In this document: piece after piece, positions 55,538 to 64,000 of the stretch
Numbering within the stretch: the stretch's first letter is position 1
Layout of the letters: the number at the start of each line of letters is the position of its first letter
From: Polytrichum commune
Lineage: Eukaryota; Streptophyta; Polytrichopsida; Polytrichales; Polytrichaceae
Direction of reading: 5' to 3'
NCBI GenBank assembly: GCA_950295325.1
Contig: OX485804.1
Span: 684,001-748,000 of the forward strand
Length of the DNA: 64,000 nt
Position numbers and translations under genes: made by a program
The notes under the pieces: model-generated
The model's input: only the letters and a program-made list of their open reading frames with translations
Database searches by the model: none
Told to the model about the DNA's origin: nothing

Positions 55538-57379
55538 CTAATTCTCACTTGTTGGTGGGCATTCTTCAGTCCCAGTAGAATCAAAATGTGCAAAATCTAG
55601 TATGTCATTCTCCAAGTCAAGACTTTCATTCAAATCAGGTAAGTCTATCTCATCAGATATGCTCAAGTTAGACACACAACGAGCTAAACAATCTAAAACA
55701 TCCATGTCTAAATAATAATCAGGAACATCTAATTCCGAATTTTGGTCTTCAACAAGATTGCCTAATTCTCCAAAAAGAGATTTCTCAAAATTCACTCTCA
55801 TTGCTTCATTCTGAATTTGAAAGTCCCACGCTTTTAGAATCCCACATCGCGCCCAACCGGATGCAATCATCTCTTTATGAACTCGAAGCTTATCCCAAGC
55901 CATAAACATCCACTCAGCAGCATTTTCACGGACTGTCTCCATTGAACTATCAACCTTCATTGCACCAACTGGCACTTTACTAGCCACCATCCTTTGAATT
56001 TCACTTGCAGACCATAACTTAAAAAAATTTGCAAAAGCACATTTTAAAGGCCTTTGTAAGACAACATCTGCTGGTTGAAATTTAGATGTACAATTGGCCG
56101 GCACATAAAGCAACAAAATGCGGGGATGAGTTGTTTTCATCCAAAGTCGAAATTCTGAACTGGTATGTACGCTCCAACAATCAATAAGCCACACCATATT
56201 TTGCGAACTAGAAAGATTTAACCTGTCACTCTCACGGTGAAGATATGGAACAATTATGAAATTCACAAATTGTTTCATAGATTCCAAATTCGACCAATGA
56301 TTCCCACTCATAGTGAAATGAAAACCATAATCAAGGCCTTGCCGTCCTCGCTGAGTTTTGGGTAAGACTCTCTTTGTAGTCCCTGAAAATATGAGTTGAA
56401 GCGGAAGTAAAGAACCATTTGCTGCTGAAGATACACAAGCAGTGATAGCCCTTTTGTCATCACCTCCAATAACGCCAACATCATTGGATCCTTTCTTTTC
56501 CCAAGTCCTATCTCCAGCTAATGGTACCAAATGTATGCTTGTTTGATCAGTATTCACCACAAGACTAAGAGGTATGTTGTATAGTTTAACCAAGTATGCA
56601 ATTCTCAAGGTCATCATGTGACCTTGATTTACCCAATCAGTTGGAAGTTTACCCTTAACCGTTGTGGGCTTCCGAAATCGCCAATTGAGCCTAGATCGCA
56701 TAAATCTCCTAGTCCAATTCAATGACACCTTCAATTTTTGAAGTACTTCGGGGGCTTTTTCTTGGAGAAAACCAATAATGATTGGTTGAACAATTCCAGC
56801 ATGCAAAGAAACACCTGCTTCCCTCATACTTAAGAGTAATTCCACAAGTTCTGTGGTAACCTCCATATGCGATTGAAGTGGTGGCATGTGTTGCCCTTGA
56901 GGTACAAATGCGTGTTCTCTTGCAACACATGCAAAAACATGACCTCGAATCTCTCCACTGGTTGTGAACCACTCATTTAAACTTCCTCGTGACAATTTAT
57001 CGTAAGGCCCTGTAGATGTACCCTTGGTGCGATGAGTGATCCTCAAATATTTCAATGCAGCAGTATGATTTTTGTGTTGTTTCATAGCTGCTTCAATTGG
57101 AGGCCAAAGCTCATGCGTAAACCAATTGGTGTAAGGCCCCCTCACCCTAGCATTAGTACCAGAAGATGAAGGTTGCAATATTGGAGATATGTTGGAAACC
57201 AAACTCATCTCCAATCTTCTAATTTTTTTAGGTCTACCAACCGGTTTCTTGATAATTTCACAAGGTTTCCTCTTATCTTTGTGCTCCAACCGGTCAACCT
57301 CAGCAGCCTTCTCAATATAAGATTGATTCTCCTCTTTACTTATACGACCGAACATCGATGATAACAAAAGTTGGCTCAT
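55538..57379 (-). CDS. Pogo-like DDE transposase, 613 aa (copy 2)
   Basis: Identical protein to the one at 41525-43366: AT-hook-like VGRPKKIRR, helix-turn-helix region, D278/D400/D438 triad, acidic tail. Distance from element end to ATG (1072 bp) equals that in copy 3, so leader length is unchanged. Presumably functional. It reads towards the truncated kinase at 53362-55277. Confidence 0.85.
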   Translation of the reverse strand: MSQLLLSSMFGRISKEENQSYIEKAAEVDRLEHKDKRKPCEIIKKPVGRPKKIRRLEMSLVSNISPILQPSSSGTNARVRGPYTNWFTHELWPPIEAAMKQHKNHTAALKYLRITHRTKGTSTGPYDKLSRGSLNEWFTTSGEIRGHVFACVAREHAFVPQGQHMPPLQSHMEVTTELVELLLSMREAGVSLHAGIVQPIIIGFLQEKAPEVLQKLKVSLNWTRRFMRSRLNWRFRKPTTVKGKLPTDWVNQGHMMTLRIAYLVKLYNIPLSLVVNTDQTSIHLVPLAGDRTWEKKGSNDVGVIGGDDKRAITACVSSAANGSLLPLQLIFSGTTKRVLPKTQRGRQGLDYGFHFTMSGNHWSNLESMKQFVNFIIVPYLHRESDRLNLSSSQNMVWLIDCWSVHTSSEFRLWMKTTHPRILLLYVPANCTSKFQPADVVLQRPLKCAFANFFKLWSASEIQRMVASKVPVGAMKVDSSMETVRENAAEWMFMAWDKLRVHKEMIASGWARCGILKAWDFQIQNEAMRVNFEKSLFGELGNLVEDQNSELDVPDYYLDMDVLDCLARCVSNLSISDEIDLPDLNESLDLENDILDFAHFDSTGTEECPPTSEN

Positions 57380-58021
57380 TTTGAAAGCTGTATGAAAACA
57401 AAAAGAAATTAGGCTTAGAAAACTCTTCGTTCAAAGGTGGAGTTGCGATTCAATTTGCACAAAACTGACATAAGTTGCACACAGGGATATTTCTAAGCAT
57501 GCAACCAGGAAAATTAGTTTGGGTAAATAAAGCGCAAATATAAATCAACACATACAACCAAGCATCAAGCACACAAAGTTAGTATTGTGGCCGGGTTGTT
57601 CTACTATAATCTACACATACTATGGGTACACGGACTACCCATACAAACAAGAAAGAAGGGCAGGAAAAACACTGCGTGTGAGCGTTTGCTGATTTCAACA
57701 TAAATACGGTACAAGCAAGAGCAAGGACGGAATGCGGAATGCAAGTTATAAGTGGAAGAAACCCACCACCACCAACACCACCAAGCGGCTGTGAGTCGAA
57801 GAATCAGCAGGAGCCTCAAGTTACAGACAACTGCAAGTATGTAGATTTGAGCATTTGGACTCCGAAACGTGTGATAAGATTGAAATCATACACAGCTTCC
57901 CACTATGCCCGCGTACAGCACTTGTTCAGCGATCGAGGTTGGTGCTCAACGAACAGGGAGATCCAGCTGCTAGTTACAGAAACATATACCGGTACCGGTA
58001 ATTCACAACGCTTCGACGGTC

Positions 58022-58343
58022 CATCAGACTCCGGCAGCAGACTCCGACTCCGGCAGCAGATCCAGCAAACTCCGACTCCCCCCGGCAGCAGACTTCGACT
58101 CCGGCAGCAGATCCAGCAAACTCCGACTCCCCCCGGCAGCAGATCCAGCAAACTCCGACTCCGGCAGCAGATCCGGCAGCAGACTCCGGCGGCAGCGGCA
58201 GTCTGTTCTCTTCCTCTTCCCCTAACTAAACCTCCTGCACTCCACCCCACTCACAACTTCAACTCCTAACTGCTTCAACAGTCCAACAAACTCCGGCAGC
58301 AGATCCGGCAGCAGACTCCGGCAGTGCCGGAAATGTCATCAAC
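58022..58343 (-). repeat. Subterminal minisatellite of pogo-like copy 2
   Basis: Reverse complement of the CTGCTGCCGGAGT-type repeats at 40561-40882 and 60721-61042, with no visible change. Confidence 0.7.
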
Positions 58344-58543
58344 GGCAAGTGCCGGAGTTAGAAATTTCCAGTGGCACTTGCCGAACCTGGTTGGGCACTA
58401 TTTTCTTTAATTATCCGGCACTGGTGTGCCGGACCTGCCGTTGAGGTAGGGTAGCAGCTGATTCTCCCTCTTCATTGGTCCACTTACACATTAAATACTC
58501 AAGGTGGGGCTATTGCAGTGACTCTCTTGTTAACGTGTATGAA

Positions 58544-58910
58544 CTATGCTAAATATGATGTTTAGGGTCATCCATTCTAATTGTCTTGCTCAAATACTAA
58601 TTGTAAACCACCGTATAGTGTCACCAACACTAAATGCTAACCCCACATTATTTGTCATCCCTTGTAAATGTTTTGGGGCATTATAGATTTATACTGTTGC
58701 AATTTCTGTCACTTATTTCATCCAAGTTACAATCATCCATGACAGTACTTCATCACAAGTTCGTGACAAGAGAAGGTAGGGCATTGGCCAATGGATGAAC
58801 TCATCCATCATCCATGACAATATTTGTGAACTTATTCATAGGAGGTGTCATCCAAAATGTTGCCATAGTGGCATTGAATACCATGTGACACTAAATGTCA
58901 TATTTAGTGG
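58544..58910. mobile_element. MITE, family M1 (inverted-segment copy)
   Basis: Reverse complement of 11073-11433, carried along in the inverted segment. Ends keep the CTAAATATGAT / ATGTCATATTTAG inverted pattern. Confidence 0.55.
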
Positions 58911-59074
58911 AGTACTTGTGCCAAGAGCCTCCAAGAATATCAATCTACATATTCAAGTACTGAACAATTCAACTTTCTACTTCACAAATTATTAGCTTTC
59001 CCCTGCAAATTCCAGTTCCCAAGCAGAAAACTAATGGTAACAATTGCAAACATTGCATGGGGCTATGGACTCGC

Positions 59075-59965
59075 ATATTCGTAAATCTCAAGCCTCGTCC
59101 AAATTGGCTGCAATCATGGGCCTCTATGAAGGGTTTGAATGTTGCTCCACAATCAAGGCCCAAATTTTCCAGAGGATAAATTCGCCCAAAGATTAGCGGA
59201 CCAAAAACTTGCCGTAGGATAAGAAAGTCATTCATCAAGTGGATTAAGGAACAGAAAAATGCCCAAAAGAGCTGATCAAACTTCTGACAAACCAGAAATC
59301 AATCAAATTCGCCTGAGAGTTATGGGACATAGAGCTTCATTAGTTGCCAGTTACCACATTCAGCATCTCCAGGTTGCAATGTATGTACAATCCCTAGGTC
59401 ATGCATATGTAACCCCATGCCATATCAAGCTCTACGTTGCAGAATGAGGCCCCCTGGTATCTCAGCAAAATCTACAGATCTCCTTTTCATGACTGATCAA
59501 TGCAAGCTCATCTCCATGATCTCCAACCTCCATCGCAATGAAAGACTGCTGCTGCTTCTCTAAGTCCTTGTGACAACAGAAGAATATTGCAACAGAATCC
59601 GGGTGCCAGAAGTGGTTCTGATCACAGGGAAATTGTCATTGTCGTCAAGGTATGTGCATTTCTTTCCAATTAACTGCACAGGGGGTGCCCTTGCCATTTT
59701 CTTTCTCATAACACTAGATCCACCTGATCCATAGCTGATGAAAGCTTTCAAATTCCAATGCAGCTGACCTGCTTCATTCGCCAACTCCGGGCCAACACTA
59801 TAGCACCACACATGCCCAGGCCTTCACATGTGCAACTCTTGAATATGCATTTTAGCTCGCACAGCAAGTACCATCTTGCAAGGAAACTGTTTCTCTGAAG
59901 AGCCTACACTTCTGTCCAATTCGTTGAGTTTCCCCTGAAGTGTTTGTTGATCTTCAAGAACGGTA
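59075..59965 (-). pseudogene. Decayed type-A kinase pseudogene (inverted copy)
   Basis: Reverse complement counterpart of 10055-10935. The minus strand reads EDQQTLQGKL near 59955, an open stretch 59811-59560 containing LHWNLKAFISYGSGG, FFCC...QQQ near 59580-59530, and CWS/TRLEIYEYA-like C-lobe remnants near 59085. Stops and shifts as in the sister. Not functional. Confidence 0.6.
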
Positions 59966-60610
59966 CTTGTTTAATGGAGGGAAAAAATGTTGGAAACTCG
60001 CAAGGATCTGTTACTTCAAGAATCAAGAGCCATCATATGATGAGGACCCCCACTTTCCTTGCCTAGAACCAACCCAACATAGTTGGGTACTAGACCCAAG
60101 CTAGATCAAAGCCCAACTAGGAACCCTGCACAAAGCCACCTCCATGATCCCACCCGGTTCAGTTGCAAAACCGTCACCTTGCATCCCATGTACCGACCCC
60201 CTTCACGCCTAGAACTGACCCCCTTTGTGCTTGTGGGCCCACCTCCTTGACTTTGTGAGTAGAATGGCTAGACTTGTGAACACTAAAGTTGTACTAACTG
60301 TCAAAATGATGAGAATTATAGCAGTAACCAATTTGAATGTTATACTGCTTTGATGAAGTTATGTCAAATTGTAGATAGATTTTTACTCCGATTTGATTCC
60401 TTTTTTACATTGGGATAAATTATTTCTAACTTTATAATCACAACAAGTTTCATGGTAATGATAATTAGAGTACCTTCTAAAATTGTCTATCACTTACAAA
60501 AAAAAACTTCATGATCATAAAAATTCATAACCGGACTAGGTGTTCTCATTAAATGATTTTTTTGCTTACACCTAAAGAAAGATTTCGATAGTTTGTCTAC
60601 TTCAAGATCC
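59966..60610. other. Spacer at the right of the inverted segment
   Basis: Reverse complement of about 9413-10054. No gene; ends at the TA of pogo copy 3. Confidence 0.5.
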
Positions 60611-60630
60611 TACCCTACCTCAACGGCAGG

Positions 60631-60650
60631 TCCGGCACACCAGTGCCGGA
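60631..60650. repeat. Terminal hairpin of the pogo-like element
   Basis: TCCGGCAC and GTGCCGGA separated by ACCA form a perfect 8-bp stem directly inside the left terminal repeat. Further GGCAAGTGCC and CCGGCACTTGCCG motifs follow within 90 bp. The right end lacks such a hairpin. Confidence 0.75.
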
Positions 60651-60720
60651 TAATTAAAGAAAATAGTGCCCAACCAGGTTCGGCAAGTGCCACTGGAAAT
60701 TTCTAACTCCGGCACTTGCC

Positions 60721-61042
60721 GTTGATGACATTTCCGGCACTGCCGGAGTCTGCTGCCGGATCTGCTGCCGGAGTTTGTTGGACTGTTGAAGCAGTTAGGA
60801 GTTGAAGTTGTGAGTGGGGTGGAGTGCAGGAGGTTTAGTTAGGGGAAGAGGAAGAGAACAGACTGCCGCTGCCGCCGGAGTCTGCTGCCGGATCTGCTGC
60901 CGGAGTCGGAGTTTGCTGGATCTGCTGCCGGGGGGAGTCGGAGTTTGCTGGATCTGCTGCCGGAGTCGAAGTCTGCTGCCGGGGGGAGTCGGAGTTTGCT
61001 GGATCTGCTGCCGGAGTCGGAGTCTGCTGCCGGAGTCTGATG
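60721..61042 (+). repeat. Subterminal minisatellite of pogo-like copy 3
   Basis: Same CTGCTGCCGGAGT-type repeat as at 40561-40882, with no visible difference, despite the instability expected of such arrays. This supports very recent spread. Confidence 0.7.
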
Positions 61043-61684
61043 GACCGTCGAAGCGTTGTGAATTACCGGTACCGGTATATGTTTCTGTAACTAGCAGCTG
61101 GATCTCCCTGTTCGTTGAGCACCAACCTCGATCGCTGAACAAGTGCTGTACGCGGGCATAGTGGGAAGCTGTGTATGATTTCAATCTTATCACACGTTTC
61201 GGAGTCCAAATGCTCAAATCTACATACTTGCAGTTGTCTGTAACTTGAGGCTCCTGCTGATTCTTCGACTCACAGCCGCTTGGTGGTGTTGGTGGTGGTG
61301 GGTTTCTTCCACTTATAACTTGCATTCCGCATTCCGTCCTTGCTCTTGCTTGTACCGTATTTATGTTGAAATCAGCAAACGCTCACACGCAGTGTTTTTC
61401 CTGCCCTTCTTTCTTGTTTGTATGGGTAGTCCGTGTACCCATAGTATGTGTAGATTATAGTAGAACAACCCGGCCACAATACTAACTTTGTGTGCTTGAT
61501 GCTTGGTTGTATGTGTTGATTTATATTTGCGCTTTATTTACCCAAACTAATTTTCCTGGTTGCATGCTTAGAAATATCCCTGTGTGCAACTTATGTCAGT
61601 TTTGTGCAAATTGAATCGCAACTCCACCTTTGAACGAAGAGTTTTCTAAGCCTAATTTCTTTTTGTTTTCATACAGCTTTCAAA

Positions 61685-63526
61685 ATGAGCCAACTTTTGT
61701 TATCATCGATGTTCGGTCGTATAAGTAAAGAGGAGAATCAATCTTATATTGAGAAGGCTGCTGAGGTTGACCGGTTGGAGCACAAAGATAAGAGGAAACC
61801 TTGTGAAATTATCAAGAAACCGGTTGGTAGACCTAAAAAAATTAGAAGATTGGAGATGAGTTTGGTTTCCAACATATCTCCAATATTGCAACCTTCATCT
61901 TCTGGTACTAATGCTAGGGTGAGGGGGCCTTACACCAATTGGTTTACGCATGAGCTTTGGCCTCCAATTGAAGCAGCTATGAAACAACACAAAAATCATA
62001 CTGCTGCATTGAAATATTTGAGGATCACTCATCGCACCAAGGGTACATCTACAGGGCCTTACGATAAATTGTCACGAGGAAGTTTAAATGAGTGGTTCAC
62101 AACCAGTGGAGAGATTCGAGGTCATGTTTTTGCATGTGTTGCAAGAGAACACGCATTTGTACCTCAAGGGCAACACATGCCACCACTTCAATCGCATATG
62201 GAGGTTACCACAGAACTTGTGGAATTACTCTTAAGTATGAGGGAAGCAGGTGTTTCTTTGCATGCTGGAATTGTTCAACCAATCATTATTGGTTTTCTCC
62301 AAGAAAAAGCCCCCGAAGTACTTCAAAAATTGAAGGTGTCATTGAATTGGACTAGGAGATTTATGCGATCTAGGCTCAATTGGCGATTTCGGAAGCCCAC
62401 AACGGTTAAGGGTAAACTTCCAACTGATTGGGTAAATCAAGGTCACATGATGACCTTGAGAATTGCATACTTGGTTAAACTATACAACATACCTCTTAGT
62501 CTTGTGGTGAATACTGATCAAACAAGCATACATTTGGTACCATTAGCTGGAGATAGGACTTGGGAAAAGAAAGGATCCAATGATGTTGGCGTTATTGGAG
62601 GTGATGACAAAAGGGCTATCACTGCTTGTGTATCTTCAGCAGCAAATGGTTCTTTACTTCCGCTTCAACTCATATTTTCAGGGACTACAAAGAGAGTCTT
62701 ACCCAAAACTCAGCGAGGACGGCAAGGCCTTGATTATGGTTTTCATTTCACTATGAGTGGGAATCATTGGTCGAATTTGGAATCTATGAAACAATTTGTG
62801 AATTTCATAATTGTTCCATATCTTCACCGTGAGAGTGACAGGTTAAATCTTTCTAGTTCGCAAAATATGGTGTGGCTTATTGATTGTTGGAGCGTACATA
62901 CCAGTTCAGAATTTCGACTTTGGATGAAAACAACTCATCCCCGCATTTTGTTGCTTTATGTGCCGGCCAATTGTACATCTAAATTTCAACCAGCAGATGT
63001 TGTCTTACAAAGGCCTTTAAAATGTGCTTTTGCAAATTTTTTTAAGTTATGGTCTGCAAGTGAAATTCAAAGGATGGTGGCTAGTAAAGTGCCAGTTGGT
63101 GCAATGAAGGTTGATAGTTCAATGGAGACAGTCCGTGAAAATGCTGCTGAGTGGATGTTTATGGCTTGGGATAAGCTTCGAGTTCATAAAGAGATGATTG
63201 CATCCGGTTGGGCGCGATGTGGGATTCTAAAAGCGTGGGACTTTCAAATTCAGAATGAAGCAATGAGAGTGAATTTTGAGAAATCTCTTTTTGGAGAATT
63301 AGGCAATCTTGTTGAAGACCAAAATTCGGAATTAGATGTTCCTGATTATTATTTAGACATGGATGTTTTAGATTGTTTAGCTCGTTGTGTGTCTAACTTG
63401 AGCATATCTGATGAGATAGACTTACCTGATTTGAATGAAAGTCTTGACTTGGAGAATGACATACTAGATTTTGCACATTTTGATTCTACTGGGACTGAAG
63501 AATGCCCACCAACAAGTGAGAATTAG
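61685..63526 (+). CDS. Pogo-like DDE transposase, 613 aa (copy 3)
   Basis: Same protein as copies 1 and 2, full length, with catalytic D278, D400 and D438. ATG follows the acceptor-like CATACAG at 61670-61676. Leader, coding and 3' parts keep a constant 20160-bp offset from copy 1, with no internal indel between about 40501 and 43626. Confidence 0.85.
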   Translation: MSQLLLSSMFGRISKEENQSYIEKAAEVDRLEHKDKRKPCEIIKKPVGRPKKIRRLEMSLVSNISPILQPSSSGTNARVRGPYTNWFTHELWPPIEAAMKQHKNHTAALKYLRITHRTKGTSTGPYDKLSRGSLNEWFTTSGEIRGHVFACVAREHAFVPQGQHMPPLQSHMEVTTELVELLLSMREAGVSLHAGIVQPIIIGFLQEKAPEVLQKLKVSLNWTRRFMRSRLNWRFRKPTTVKGKLPTDWVNQGHMMTLRIAYLVKLYNIPLSLVVNTDQTSIHLVPLAGDRTWEKKGSNDVGVIGGDDKRAITACVSSAANGSLLPLQLIFSGTTKRVLPKTQRGRQGLDYGFHFTMSGNHWSNLESMKQFVNFIIVPYLHRESDRLNLSSSQNMVWLIDCWSVHTSSEFRLWMKTTHPRILLLYVPANCTSKFQPADVVLQRPLKCAFANFFKLWSASEIQRMVASKVPVGAMKVDSSMETVRENAAEWMFMAWDKLRVHKEMIASGWARCGILKAWDFQIQNEAMRVNFEKSLFGELGNLVEDQNSELDVPDYYLDMDVLDCLARCVSNLSISDEIDLPDLNESLDLENDILDFAHFDSTGTEECPPTSEN

Positions 63527-63786
63527 AAGTACGATATTACTTATTATATACCAAATAGGTTAAATGTGATTTTATCACATTAAGTTTGCATATTAGTGTT
63601 GTTTTTTTATTTCTACGGAAATCACATATGTATTTTTCAGTTTATAATGAAATTTGTTTTACAAAAATTTGGCACTTTTATGATAGATTTTCCAACATTT
63701 TAGGCATTTTTGGGTTGCTGAAAAATAATTATTAGGCACTAGCAAAATCAATTAATTATGGCCGAACCTGCCGTTGAAGTAGGGTA

Positions 63787-64000
63787 GTTGCAGATGAACC
63801 AGTTGAGTTTAAGAGATGACTGGGTGAAGTTCAAGACTTCAAGAAATTACCGATCATTTTAAAGTAATCTATGGAATATACTTCAAAATAATAAAGAATA
63901 ACCAAACAAATCACAACATGTAACCTGTTTCGACAAGTTGGAAAACGTAGGAATTTGACCGGTTATGCCCAAAAGTCCCCCTGGACACTGAAGTGGACAC
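63787..64000. other. Continuation of unit 1-like spacer
   Basis: Matches 11528-11742 in forward direction with scattered substitutions, showing that a third unit-like block continues beyond the window. Confidence 0.7.

Larger units (their letters stand above)
55278..58453 (-). mobile_element. Autonomous pogo-like DNA transposon, copy 2
   Basis: Body 55280-58451 (3172 bp), TA at each side (55278-55279, 58452-58453). Same sequence as copies 1 and 3 as far as compared, with identical protein, in reverse orientation. The left flank is kinase coding sequence (GACTTGGTTAA); the right flank GCAGCTGATTCTCC is the reverse of unit 1 just before 11526. The two flanks do not form one target site, so this copy has exchanged flanks by recombination. 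Confidence 0.9.
58454..60610 (-). repeat. Segment inverted between pogo copies 2 and 3
   Basis: This 2157-bp interval matches unit 1 positions 9413-11525 in reverse complement, whereas the sequence on its outer right side (63787 on) matches 11528 on in forward direction. Only this interval is flipped. It carries the MITE (58544-58910) and the kinase relic (59075-59965). Confidence 0.85.
60611..63786 (+). mobile_element. Autonomous pogo-like DNA transposon, copy 3
   Basis: Body 60613-63784 (3172 bp) with TA at 60611-60612 and 63785-63786. Terminal repeats as in the other copies. Left flank TTCAAGATCC is the reverse of unit 1 just after 9412; right flank GTTGCAGATGAACC is unit 1 just after 11527. 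The flanks therefore come from two different unit 1 sites, the mirror image of copy 2. Confidence 0.9.

Noticed and set aside
1-64000. tRNA, rRNA, riboswitch, bacterial operon or origin signals.
   Set aside because: None was recognised on either strand; the content is consistent with plant nuclear spacer, kinase genes and transposons.

Overview
The window looks like nuclear DNA of a land plant, possibly a bryophyte or other early-diverging lineage. The evidence is plant-type TKL kinases with an N-terminal region resembling the HeLo/DUF1221 region of plant MLKL proteins, long intergenic spacers full of MITEs, solo LTRs and a pogo-like transposon, and no bacterial gene spacing. The lineage is inferred from family resemblance only; no database search was possible.

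Layout. Two related units of about 20 kb lie in tandem (1-23480 and 23481-about 46006). Each carries a type-A kinase gene (4414-8088; 26054-28675) followed by a type-B kinase gene (17471-19099, broken by a stop codon; 34540-36189, intact). Between them lie decayed kinase fragments (10055-10935; 13345-14030; 30330-31040), MITEs and a MULE-like element with 9-bp target duplications. Insertions private to one unit are a 994-bp solo LTR (312-1305), a pogo-related non-autonomous element (1731-2700), a pogo-like autonomous element (about 40451-43626) and a 2120-bp solo LTR (43870-45989). The other unit supplies a usable empty site for three of these. A third, rearranged block (47241-64000) holds an inverted type-A kinase (49423-52041, minus), a head-to-head truncated type-A kinase (53362-55277), and two further copies of the pogo-like element (55278-58453 minus; 60611-63786 plus). 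Those two copies bracket a 2.16-kb segment that is inverted relative to unit 1.

Genes. The type-A gene at 4414-8088 encodes HeLo-like, active kinase, HeLo-like, pseudokinase in one 1224-residue intronless reading frame. Its paralogues have lost the pseudokinase half and end in sequence that is non-coding in unit 1. Type-B genes encode one HeLo-like region, a linker with an internal repeat, and one kinase. All share a related upstream block, so the A and B genes descend from one ancestor copied together with its leader. Plant MLKLs and plant tandem kinase-pseudokinase proteins are known immune components. A role of this cluster in immunity or cell death is inference.

Most notable: (1) the HeLo-kinase-HeLo-pseudokinase fusion; (2) three copies, with identical predicted proteins, of a pogo-like DD37D transposon with 24-bp TIRs and TA target duplications; (3) exchanged flanks showing that two of these copies recombined and inverted the DNA between them.
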